A stretch of 6,469 nucleotides of DNA from Bacillota bacterium (GTDB taxonomy: Bacteria > Bacillota > Clostridia > Oscillospirales > Acutalibacteraceae): NCBI GenBank assembly GCA_023401495.1, contig JAEXDU010000250.1:1-6469 (forward strand), read 5' to 3'. The position numbers were made by a program, and so were the translations under genes. The notes below the pieces were generated by a model. The model did not search any database. It had not been told where the DNA came from and worked only from the letters and a program-made list of their open reading frames with translations. Below, in pieces: positions 1 through 5,734 of the stretch; the first letter of the stretch is position 1, and the number at the start of each line of letters is the position of its first letter.

Positions 1-375
1 GTCAAAAAGTGGGAGCATTTCTGCCTTATGGCGGCCCAAAACCCGGAAATCCGCCTGTGCGCACAAAGCAACCATGCCGTGCGGGTGTTGACGCCGCACC
101 TGACACCGGAGCTGCTGGAACTTTGGACCGGCGACGGCTTGTTTCTGGAAACCCATGCGCAGACGCTTGACGCGTTGCTCCCTATTTCGGGGGAGCGCTG
201 CCAGACGCTTTGTTATTATGGAATCGAAACGGCAGAGCTGCGGGAATTTCTGCGTCGTGCACGTCCCGCGGGAATTGACCGTATCGTTCCGCTCGGCAGC
301 AGCATGCAGTTTTCTCTGGTATGGGACGGAATCGACCTGATTCACACCATGAGCCGCAGCGTTGAATTTTCATAG
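1..375 (+). CDS. Acyl-CoA reductase (LuxC family), C-terminal part
   Basis: This is the last 124 codons of a gene that enters from the left edge; the reading frame is open from base 1, so the ATG at 28 is internal and not a start. The sequence shows a C-terminal block with GIDRIVPLG (fragment residues 91-99) followed by WDGIDLI (108-114) and an SR-V ending, the pattern I associate with the end of LuxC-type acyl-CoA reductases (PF05893). Those enzymes reduce a fatty acyl group, delivered as a thioester, to the aldehyde with NADPH. The catalytic cysteine and nucleotide-binding region would lie upstream and cannot be checked. The next gene starts 24 nt after the stop on the same strand, so the two are probably one transcript. 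Family assignment rests on the C-terminal motif only; another aldehyde-dehydrogenase-like reductase is possible. Confidence 0.72.
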   Translation, partial: VKKWEHFCLMAAQNPEIRLCAQSNHAVRVLTPHLTPELLELWTGDGLFLETHAQTLDALLPISGERCQTLCYYGIETAELREFLRRARPAGIDRIVPLGSSMQFSLVWDGIDLIHTMSRSVEFS

Positions 376-399
376 CAGTAACCGAAAGGAAGCAATACG

Positions 400-792
400 A
401 TGACATCTTTATCCGTTGGGGATTGTGCAGAGCGCACCAGAAGCTTTTCACCGCAGGACCTTGAGGACTACATGCGGCTGACGGGCGATCAGAATCCCCT
501 GCACACTCTGGAATCGGGTGAAAGCCGTTTCGGCGCACCCATCGTTCACGGCATGCTGCTGGCCGGGATGATCTCTGCGCTGATTGGCACACAGCTCCCC
601 GGGCCGGGCTCCGTTTATGTCAGTCAGGAGCTTCGTTTCATCCGCCCGGTATTCTGCGGCGACACTATCACTGCCACCTGCCGGGTCGCGCAGATTTACC
701 CGGAAAACGGGCAGGTGCGCCTGCGGGTACAAATCCGCAACCAAAAGCAGGAGCTGGTACTTTCCAGCTACGCGGTGGTGCTGCCGCCCTGA
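400..792 (+). CDS. MaoC-like (R)-specific enoyl-CoA/ACP hydratase
   Basis: A 130-residue single hot-dog-fold protein, the normal length for PhaJ/MaoC hydratases. The hydratase-2 signature is present as TGDQNPLH at residues 28-35, which supplies the catalytic Asp30 and His35 of the family, followed by APIVHGML (46-53). Members hydrate trans-2-enoyl-CoA (or ACP) to the (R)-3-hydroxyacyl form, or run the reverse dehydration, in the cytoplasm. The start at 400 is supported by AAAGGA at 385-390, 9 nt upstream. It sits 24 nt behind the acyl-CoA reductase gene with no terminator between them, so a shared role in reduced or modified fatty acyl chains is likely, but the substrate cannot be read from the sequence. 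Related non-catalytic or thioesterase-like hot-dog proteins are less likely because both catalytic residues are kept. Confidence 0.9.
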   Translation: MTSLSVGDCAERTRSFSPQDLEDYMRLTGDQNPLHTLESGESRFGAPIVHGMLLAGMISALIGTQLPGPGSVYVSQELRFIRPVFCGDTITATCRVAQIYPENGQVRLRVQIRNQKQELVLSSYAVVLPP

Positions 793-798
793 ACACAC

Positions 799-862
799 AA
801 AAAAATGAATGAGACAGAAATAACTCCCTCGCCGAAAACGAGGGAGTTATCTGTTTCATTCA
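799..862 (-). terminator. Long hairpin terminator between convergent genes
   Basis: The inner stem pairs 821-831 (TAACTCCCTCG) with 839-849 around a 7-nt loop. After a 2-nt bulge the stem continues with 818/850 and 806-817 paired to 851-862, with a single G-T mismatch, so nearly the whole element is a stem of about 24 pairs. Read on the minus strand the stem is followed at once by seven U residues (A799-A805 on plus), a classic intrinsic terminator for the gene ending at 874. On the plus strand no U-run follows, so termination of the hydratase transcript here is plausible but weaker. Confidence 0.88.
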
Positions 863-873
863 GAGATTAAATA

Positions 874-1176
874 TCAGCCTTTTGCAAAAAAGCTGGCAAA
901 CAGTTCATCCTGCTCCGGCAGGTGCGTTACAAAGCCGATCGCAATTTTCCCATGCGTCAGCGCAATCAGCTCTTTGGCTTTTTCCTCACCGAACGCACCG
1001 CAGAGCTCCACAGCCCCGAAGCCCTTCTGCTCCAGCTCCGTCAGCTTCTGGCGTGCCTGCTCGTAATTGTTCACCGTAAAAATACTCGTGATTTGTTTTT
1101 CCGTTTCAAAATGAGCCTGGTGCTGTTCCGGCGTATAGTGCCCTCCCATTAAAACGAATGCGAACTTCTTTTTCAT
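874..1176 (-). CDS. Small DUF6506-like protein, function unknown
   Basis: A 100-residue soluble protein with no signal peptide or membrane segment. It has an N-terminal hydrophobic strand (KFAFVLMGG, residues 4-12), a charged middle, a helix-rich segment, and a conserved-looking VELCGAFGEEKAKEL block at about 56-70 followed by a hydrophobic strand near its C-terminus (IAIGFVTHLPE). This layout and the ELCG-FG motif match my memory of the DUF6506 family; no biochemical role is known to me. The start is fixed by TAGGAGA at 1184-1190, spaced about 7 nt from ATG. A second TAGGAGA lies 27 bp further upstream without a usable start codon after it. The gene follows the ArAE-like membrane protein by 73 nt with no convincing terminator or promoter between, so cotranscription is likely. 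It ends 11 nt before the hairpin terminator. Confidence 0.8.
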   Translation of the reverse strand: MKKKFAFVLMGGHYTPEQHQAHFETEKQITSIFTVNNYEQARQKLTELEQKGFGAVELCGAFGEEKAKELIALTHGKIAIGFVTHLPEQDELFASFFAKG

Positions 1177-1249
1177 GACGATTTCTCCTATCTAAATTTA
1201 ATTTTATTTTTCTCCTAATTCAGGCCGTCGCTTAACGGTAAAATAACGG

Positions 1250-2248
1250 CTATTCGTTCCAGTAACGTGCCCTCTGTTCCGGGGTCAGCGACTGGGCAAA
1301 GGTGCTTTTCAGCAGCAAAAAATGCTCCAGCTCGTTAAAAATGTGCAGCAGGGCGGCGCGGTCTTCAAATTCCTCGCGGGTACGGGGCAGCTCGCTGGCG
1401 CGGAATTCCGCGCGGATTTTGTTCGCGTCGTCGAGCAGCGCCGCCGCGTTGTTCGATTCCCCAAATGTGGAAGAAATCCTGCGCAGAAACACGGCAATCT
1501 GCTCCGCCTGGGACGGCGCTCCGTTGAGCCGGAGAAGGCCGATCTGAATGCGCTGAAGAACCAGAAACTGGTTCATACGCATGTCGATGTATTCCCGGTA
1601 ATAATTCAGGTCCAGGGTCAGCGCGTTGTCGGCGGCCCGGTTTGCCTGCGCACGCGCCTGCTCCAGCAGACGCTCCAGCTCTGAAAATTTGGGCAGGTGG
1701 GAAACCGTATGGCCCTGAATCGCATCTGCAATCTGATCCAGCACCCGGCAGATCGCAGAATCGATCTCCCCCTGCGCTTTGCGGATGGCATGAAGCCCGA
1801 CCGGCAAAAATAGGTTCAGCAGGATGCCGATGCCCGCGCCGATCACAAGGAGCAAAAGCTCGTTGCCGATCAGCCCAAGTGCCATCGAACGTTCTGCCCA
1901 ATAATGGGTGACCAGCACCGAACACATGGCGATATCCGCAGCGGCGGAAAAGGTATGGCACAGCGTGACGAACGCCAGCAGATAAACACCGAGGGCCGCA
2001 ACCGTATAACCCAGCAGCTGAAAGCTAAAAAACGCGATGGCCGTTGCCGCCAGAAAAATCGGAATGCGGCGCCCGGCGGTGATCAACGTTTCCCGCTTCG
2101 TTTCCTGTAGACTGAGCAGCGTAATGATGCCTGCCGCCGTGGGGTATTGCAGCCCCAGCGCAAGGGCCAGAGCAATGGCGGCGCAGGCTCCTGCCGCCGC
2201 TTTCACGGCCTTGATTCCTGCAGATTTGAGCAAAGTCTTCAAACGCAT
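1250..2248 (-). CDS. Aromatic acid exporter (ArAE/DUF939) family membrane protein
   Basis: A 332-residue protein with an N-terminal hydrophobic half and a soluble helical C-terminal half. Predicted membrane segments lie at about residues 15-32, 34-48, 62-79, 82-100, 104-117 and 125-150; residues 160-332 are charged, helix-rich and partly coiled. This is the architecture of the ArAE_1 (PF06081) plus DUF939 C-terminal domain proteins of Firmicutes, relatives of FUSC/YccS-type and aromatic-acid efflux proteins. The conserved-looking stretch QYPTAAGIITLLSLQETKRET (34-54) fits the family. Substrate is unknown; 'aromatic acid' is inherited from distant homologues. The frame is open 36 codons further upstream, but that extension would cover the promoter at 2312-2340, so I chose the ATG at 2248, preceded by GAAGGGGGG. 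That binding site is unusually close to the ATG. The second gene of the unit is the small DUF6506-like protein. Confidence 0.87.
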   Translation of the reverse strand: MRLKTLLKSAGIKAVKAAAGACAAIALALALGLQYPTAAGIITLLSLQETKRETLITAGRRIPIFLAATAIAFFSFQLLGYTVAALGVYLLAFVTLCHTFSAAADIAMCSVLVTHYWAERSMALGLIGNELLLLVIGAGIGILLNLFLPVGLHAIRKAQGEIDSAICRVLDQIADAIQGHTVSHLPKFSELERLLEQARAQANRAADNALTLDLNYYREYIDMRMNQFLVLQRIQIGLLRLNGAPSQAEQIAVFLRRISSTFGESNNAAALLDDANKIRAEFRASELPRTREEFEDRAALLHIFNELEHFLLLKSTFAQSLTPEQRARYWNE

Positions 2249-2311
2249 CCCCCCTTCGCAAACCGGGGGCGGCCTGCTGTACTCTGCGCCGCGCTCCCAA
2301 TCTTTGACTTT

Positions 2312-2340
2312 ATTATATTGGGTTATCCGCACAATTTCAA
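2312..2340 (-). promoter_or_regulatory. Sigma-A-type promoter of the ArAE-like gene
   Basis: On the minus strand a TTGAAA -35 (2335-2340) is separated by exactly 17 bp from a perfect TATAAT -10 (2312-2317). Transcription would begin near 2305, giving a leader of roughly 57 nt before the ATG at 2248. This also rules out the longer reading frame whose ATG lies at 2356, upstream of the promoter. Confidence 0.87.
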
Positions 2341-2490
2341 CTCTGGGCAGTGGCAACAGGAAATTTCCCGCATACTATAGACAAAACACAGCCGAAAACC
2401 GGACAAGCACTGGGCAATGACTCCCCATAAGGATTGTGGAGCTGCGGGTGTACTCCGAAGCAGCCGCAATTTCGAAAAGTGGCAGACAGT

Positions 2491-2539
2491 AAAAAAAGTG
2501 CATGGAACCGTTTTTCAGCGGCCAATCCATGCACTTTTT
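2491..2539 (-). terminator. Intrinsic terminator of the citDEF operon
   Basis: Bases 2493-2506 (AAAAAGTGCATGGA) pair perfectly with 2526-2539, a 14-bp stem around a 19-nt loop. Read on the minus strand the GC-containing part of the stem is followed by seven U residues (A2491-A2497 on plus). It lies about 130 nt beyond the citF stop and before the separate ArAE promoter, so it insulates the two minus-strand units. The mirror-image T-run on the plus strand means it could also stop transcription in that direction. Confidence 0.92.
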
Positions 2540-2599
2540 ATCATGATTCAGAGGGTTTCTTCTCTTCGACTTACTCTGGCGGTTTCTCCGTATTGATTT

Positions 2600-2626
2600 G
2601 CCGGAACGGCGTAAATCCGTTCCGGC
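2600..2626 (-). repeat. GC-rich hairpin in the citF 3' untranslated region
   Basis: GCCGGAACGG (2600-2609) and CCGTTCCGGC (2617-2626) form a perfect 10-bp inverted repeat with a 7-nt loop. No U-run follows on either strand, so it is not a typical terminator. It would fold in the cit mRNA between the citF stop codon and the true terminator, where it could protect the 3' end from exonucleases; that role is an inference. Confidence 0.75.
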
Positions 2627-2667
2627 CGCAGGCAGGGAACCCTGTCGGCACCGCCAATCACGCAAAA

Positions 2668-4227
2668 TCAATCCAGCTGAAGCGGCCTGATCTTGCGAAC
2701 GACATCCAGCAGTGTGCCGTCTCTCGCTTCTACGACGGCAACGACCCGATCCTCCCACTCCAGCGCATCAGGAGTTCCCACCAGGCTGTAAGCTTTGTCG
2801 CGCAGCCATTCAATCGTCACGTGTTCGATACCGGCGGCATCCAGGCATTGCGCCAAATCTTTGCGCAGGGGGTTGACCGCGATGCCGTAATCCGTCACCA
2901 GAATATCCACGCAGTCGCCGGGCGTGGTGACCGTTACCACCTCGTCGCACACGGTCGCCATGCGGCCGCGGGTCAGCGGGGTGACGATGATGCAGCACTT
3001 GCTGCCCGCGGCCGTATCCGGGTGACCGCCCGGCGCGCCGCGCAGAACGCCGTCGGAACCGGTGATGACATTCACGTTAAAATTGACGTCGATCTCCAGA
3101 GCGGACAGAACCACAAAATCCAACTGATTGACGTAGGCGCCCTTGTTGGCCGGGTTCGCGTACTCGCTCATGCTGATTTCATGATGCTTTGGATGTTCGG
3201 CCAAGTGCTTGATGGCGCCCATGTCGAAATCCTGCGTGTCCAGAATCGCCCCGACAAGGCCCTTATCCAGCAGTTGGCACACCGCGCTTGTCACCCCGCC
3301 CAGAGCAAAGCTCATTTTGATTCCTTTTTCTACCATGCGCTTCTCAATAAAACGGTTGACCGCCAGAGACGGGCCGCCCGCCCCAGTCTGGAAGGAAAAC
3401 CCGTCTGTAAAATACGGGGTCGCGGCGATCACTTCGGCCGCGTGCTCCGCCATCATCAGCTCGCGCGGGTTTTCCGTAACGCGGGCTTCTTTAGTGGCGA
3501 TTTTCGTCGCGTCGCCGATGCTGTTCACCACACACACGCAGTCCACATTTTCGGCAGAAATAGAGGACGGCCGGTTGGGGAAATCCACCAGCGTATCGGT
3601 GATAATAACGGTGTGGTCGGCGTAATGGGAATCGTGAATGGCAAATCCCATCGAGCCGCAATTGTTTTTGCCGCCCACACCCCTGGCGTTGCCCCAGCAG
3701 TCTGAGGCGGAAGCAGCCAAAAAGGCGATATCGATATGCACCTCTCCGGCCTCGACCGCGCGGGGGCGTCCCCCGTGGCTGCGGATAATGGCGGGGATCG
3801 CGAGCTTCCCGGCGGAGATCACTTCACCGATCCGTCCGCGGACGCCGGAGGTCTGAATCCCGATCACCTTTCCCTGCTCAATGTAATCCGCAATCAGATC
3901 CTGGGCGTTGCCAAGAGAGGTCGCCGCAATGGTGATATTCTTCAGACCCATTTCCTCCACCAGAACCTTCGCAACCATGCTGGCCACATAGTCCCCCTCT
4001 CGGAATTCGGAATGAAACGAAACGGTCATTCCGTCATGCGCGCCGCAGCGCTCGCACGCCTTTTTGATGCTGCTGCACAGCTTACTGCTCTGGGGCTTTA
4101 CATAGCGGCGGGTTTTGGGGGAATCTCTTTTGATGTATTTGCCGTCCATATAATATTTTCCCTGATAGACCTCTTTGCCGTCTTTCAGGAGTTCTTCGGG
4201 GATTTCCCGATTTACTGCGTTTTTCAT
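2668..4227 (-). CDS. citF: Citrate lyase alpha subunit (citrate:acetyl-ACP transferase)
   Basis: A 519-residue protein, close to the usual length (about 510) of CitF. This subunit replaces the acetyl group on the CitD carrier by citrate, releasing acetate and forming citryl-carrier (EC 2.8.3.10); it belongs to the class of CoA-transferases that act without a covalent enzyme-CoA intermediate. Characteristic stretches are the glycine-rich QTSGVRGRIGEVISAGKLA (125-143), SHGGRPRAVEAGEVHIDIAF (150-169), the ASDCWGNA block (174-181), SFQTGAGGPSLAV (278-290) and the C-terminal TDYGIAVNP (445-453). The start at 4227 follows AGGAGG (4240-4245) by 12 nt. An in-frame ATG 21 codons upstream (4290) would overlap citE by 38 nt and encodes a basic, non-family-like extension, so I reject it. 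It is the last gene of the operon, 25 nt after citE. A citramalate lyase alpha subunit would look alike and cannot be excluded. Confidence 0.96.
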   Translation of the reverse strand: MKNAVNREIPEELLKDGKEVYQGKYYMDGKYIKRDSPKTRRYVKPQSSKLCSSIKKACERCGAHDGMTVSFHSEFREGDYVASMVAKVLVEEMGLKNITIAATSLGNAQDLIADYIEQGKVIGIQTSGVRGRIGEVISAGKLAIPAIIRSHGGRPRAVEAGEVHIDIAFLAASASDCWGNARGVGGKNNCGSMGFAIHDSHYADHTVIITDTLVDFPNRPSSISAENVDCVCVVNSIGDATKIATKEARVTENPRELMMAEHAAEVIAATPYFTDGFSFQTGAGGPSLAVNRFIEKRMVEKGIKMSFALGGVTSAVCQLLDKGLVGAILDTQDFDMGAIKHLAEHPKHHEISMSEYANPANKGAYVNQLDFVVLSALEIDVNFNVNVITGSDGVLRGAPGGHPDTAAGSKCCIIVTPLTRGRMATVCDEVVTVTTPGDCVDILVTDYGIAVNPLRKDLAQCLDAAGIEHVTIEWLRDKAYSLVGTPDALEWEDRVVAVVEARDGTLLDVVRKIRPLQLD

Positions 4228-4252
4228 ACTGTATCGCTTCCTCCTCGATTCG

Positions 4253-5164
4253 TTATAAATCACCTTTGTAGACGCCGCACGCTTTCGCAAGAGCGATCAC
4301 TCTTCTGGCGTCTTCAAAGAAAGGAATATCCACCATTTTTCCGTCTACGGTGTAGACTCCCACGCCGGAATCCGCCTGCTCGTTAAAGGAGCGAACCAGC
4401 TTTTCCGCGTAAGCGATCTCTTTAAGGGTGGGCGCAAAGGTCTCGTGTACAAAACGAATCTGCTTCGGATTGATCACGCTCTTGCCGTCGAAGCCCATCT
4501 TGCGGTTCTGAATGACCTCGGCCTGAAAGCCTTCCGTGTCATCCAGATACGGGAACATCGTGTCAAAGCACTGTACGCCCGCCGCACGCGCGGCCAGCAG
4601 CATCTGCCCCCTGGCGGCCAGCATTTCTATACCGCCCTCTTCGATTTGAACATGCATGCTCTTGCGGAAGTCGCCGCCCGAAATGGCGCAGCCGAACATG
4701 CGGTCCGACGCGGTGACGATTTCGTAGGCGTTCAGAATCCCTTTCGGGCTCTCCAGCGCGGCCATCAAAAGGGTTCTTCCTTCTTCGACGCCGAATTCTC
4801 TTTCCGCCGCCAGCACGTGTTCCTCCACAGTCAGAACATCCTGCGCGCTTTCACATTTGGCAATGCGGATGCCGTCCGCCCCGCCGGCCACCACACAGCG
4901 GATATCCTCCTGCCAGTGGGGTGTATCGAGCCCATTGATGCGCACGATCACCTCGGTATCCCCGTAATCCACATTCTGCAGGGCCTGGTACAGCGAAAAC
5001 CGGGCGGCGTCCTTCTGGTTTTCGGCCACGGCGTCCTCCAAATCCAGAATAATGCTGTCCGCCCCATAAATGTAGGCGTCTTTGATCAGGCCGGGCTTCT
5101 GGGCGTTCATAAACATCATGGTTCTGCGCAGGCGGAATTTTTGCGGTTTCGGTCTTTTGATCAT
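4253..5164 (-). CDS. citE: Citrate lyase beta subunit (citryl-ACP lyase)
   Basis: A 303-residue TIM-barrel protein of the HpcH/CitE family. It splits citryl-carrier into oxaloacetate and acetyl-carrier (EC 4.1.3.34) and needs Mg2+. Visible motifs are LDLEDAV (40-46), VRING (74-78) with substrate-site Arg75, ALES-KG (136-142) with metal ligand Glu138, SGGDF (162-166) with metal ligand Asp165, GFDGKSVINPKQ (224-235) and GKMVD (275-279). In the enteric CitE as I remember it the Asp motif reads AAEDY, so the residue before the Asp is Gly here instead of Glu. The start at 5164 has GGAGG (5174-5178) 9 nt upstream, and its ATG overlaps the citD TGA as ATGA, which implies translational coupling. A longer frame (ATG at 5251) would run through citD and is rejected. 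A citramalate lyase beta subunit is the main alternative. Confidence 0.96.
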   Translation of the reverse strand: MIKRPKPQKFRLRRTMMFMNAQKPGLIKDAYIYGADSIILDLEDAVAENQKDAARFSLYQALQNVDYGDTEVIVRINGLDTPHWQEDIRCVVAGGADGIRIAKCESAQDVLTVEEHVLAAEREFGVEEGRTLLMAALESPKGILNAYEIVTASDRMFGCAISGGDFRKSMHVQIEEGGIEMLAARGQMLLAARAAGVQCFDTMFPYLDDTEGFQAEVIQNRKMGFDGKSVINPKQIRFVHETFAPTLKEIAYAEKLVRSFNEQADSGVGVYTVDGKMVDIPFFEDARRVIALAKACGVYKGDL

Positions 5165-5463
5165 CTGACCACACCTCCCCACGGAATATTTTTCTCGGAA
5201 GCACCGCAGCTGCGGAACACCGCGCATTCCACGCGCGCCTTGAGGGTGCACTCCAACGCGCCCTTATCGTTCACGGTGATTTTGCCGTTCTTTACGCCAA
5301 GATGTTCCAGTGTTTCTAAAACGGTCGCCTTGATCTGGCGGCCATACTGATTCATCACGCTGCTTTCAATCGACAGCTTGATTCCGTCTGCAAACGGCTC
5401 CACCACGACCTGTGCATCGCTGGATTCCAGCGTTCCGGCGATGGCCGGCTTCTGAATTTCCAT
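5161..5463 (-). CDS. citD: Citrate lyase gamma subunit (acyl carrier protein)
   Basis: A 100-residue protein, the usual CitD size. It carries the 2'-(5''-phosphoribosyl)-3'-dephospho-CoA arm to which acetyl and citryl groups are bound, moving them between CitF and CitE. The conserved start KPAIAGTLESSD (5-16) places the modified serine at Ser14, as in Klebsiella CitD. Further family marks are the SSV-NQYG segment (34-41), NDKGALECTLKARVE (65-79) and a C-terminal PW (93-94). AAAGGAG (5473-5479) lies 9 nt before the ATG; another ATG 4 nt upstream is out of frame. It is the first gene of the operon, and its stop overlaps the citE start by 4 nt. The enzymes that make and attach the arm (CitG, CitX) and acetylate it (CitC) are not in the window. 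Confidence 0.97.
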   Translation of the reverse strand: MEIQKPAIAGTLESSDAQVVVEPFADGIKLSIESSVMNQYGRQIKATVLETLEHLGVKNGKITVNDKGALECTLKARVECAVFRSCGASEKNIPWGGVVR

Positions 5464-5498
5464 TCATTCCAACTCCTTTATGTATTTTCAGTTGAACA

Positions 5499-5513
5499 AT
5501 TCCAATTGGGAAA
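5499..5513. promoter_or_regulatory. Possible LysR-type box in the citD leader
   Basis: TTCCAATTGGGAA (5500-5512) fits the T-N11-A pattern of LysR-type operators with a TTCC/GGAA dyad, and overlaps the palindrome CAATTCCAATTG (5497-5508). It lies between the predicted citDEF start point and the citD binding site, a position more in keeping with repression. AT-rich dyads occur by chance, so this is a candidate only. Confidence 0.35.
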
Positions 5514-5534
5514 CGATTTTTTCTTTCTTCTTTA

Positions 5535-5563
5535 ATTTAACAGCAATCGAAACGAAATGTAAA
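5535..5563 (-). promoter_or_regulatory. Candidate promoter of citDEF
   Basis: On the minus strand TTTACA (5558-5563) is followed after 17 bp by TTAAAT (5535-5540), a 4-of-6 match to the -10 consensus. A start near 5528 would give a leader of about 65 nt. The weak -10 would suit an activated promoter, with LysR-type sites further upstream. It is the best of several mediocre matches in this AT-rich stretch. Confidence 0.45.
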
Positions 5564-5605
5564 AGTCCTCTTTTGCCTCGATTTCCATGCAAATTCAGAA
5601 TACAT

Positions 5606-5623
5606 CAATTTGTTTACAAATTG
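5606..5623. promoter_or_regulatory. Palindromic operator overlapping the lysR -35
   Basis: CAATTTG (5606-5612) and CAAATTG (5617-5623) form a perfect 7-4-7 palindrome. The LysR -35 hexamer (5613-5618) lies within it, so a bound protein would block that promoter. It is also about 45 bp upstream of the candidate citDEF -35, a typical place for a LysR-type recognition site that activates the divergent target. The bound protein is inferred, not shown. Confidence 0.55.
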
Positions 5624-5640
5624 CCGAAGCCTTGTATAAT
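5613..5640 (+). promoter_or_regulatory. Sigma-A-type promoter of the LysR gene
   Basis: TTTACA (5613-5618), a 16-bp spacer and a perfect TATAAT (5635-5640) make a good promoter pointing at the regulator. Transcription would start near 5647, leaving about 155 nt before the ATG at 5802. The -35 is embedded in the 5606-5623 palindrome. Confidence 0.75.
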
Positions 5641-5719
5641 AAGCTTAGCAACACTCTTGTGATTCCGCACGGAGCCGCTTTTCGGGGAATACTCTTTGAG
5701 GATTCGGCAAAGCGCAGGG

Positions 5720-5734
5720 ATTCTGATTCAGAAT
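5720..5734. promoter_or_regulatory. 15-bp palindrome in the LysR leader
   Basis: ATTCTGATTCAGAAT is a perfect 7-1-7 palindrome and satisfies T-N11-A (T5721, A5733). It lies roughly 75 nt into the predicted LysR transcript. Its right half repeats the ATTCAGAAT found at 5593-5601 next to the promoter palindrome. It could be a second regulator site for autorepression; as RNA the 1-nt centre would not allow the whole stem to fold, which favours a DNA-level site. Confidence 0.5.

Larger units (their letters stand above)
2249..2667. other. 419-bp gene-free region between the ArAE gene and citF
   Basis: No protein gene is supported here. From left to right it holds the ArAE leader and promoter (2249-2340), an unassigned stretch of about 150 bp (2341-2490) in which I see no convincing promoter, RNA or ORF, the cit operon terminator (2491-2539), and a citF 3' untranslated region with a GC-rich hairpin (2600-2626) and a small CAGGG/CCCTG inverted repeat (2633-2644). 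Confidence 0.7.

Noticed and set aside
1221..1250. Inverted repeat GCCGT...ACGGC as a terminator after the ArAE-like gene
   Set aside because: Only five pairs, a long loop and no U-run on the minus strand; too weak to call.
2249..2356. N-terminal extension of the ArAE-like protein by 36 codons
   Set aside because: The extension includes the near-consensus promoter at 2312-2340 and a non-membrane, non-family-like sequence, so the transcript would start after the upstream ATG.
2547..2578. CAGAG/CTCTG inverted repeat in the citF 3' region
   Set aside because: Five-bp arms with a loop of about 22 nt are expected by chance.
2434..3705. Plus-strand open frame of 423 codons opposite citF
   Set aside because: It lies antisense to the well-supported citF, its product has no recognisable motif, it is rich in His/Arg as expected from reading GC-rich codons backwards, and it begins before the cit terminator with no suitable binding site.
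4228..4290. Extended citF start 21 codons upstream
   Set aside because: It would overlap the citE coding end by 38 nt, while AGGAGG at 4240-4245 correctly serves the ATG at 4227 and the extra residues look unlike CitF.
4445..5350. Plus-strand open frame of 301 codons opposite citE and citD
   Set aside because: It crosses the boundary of two real overlapping genes on the other strand and shows no family features; it is a by-product of codon composition.
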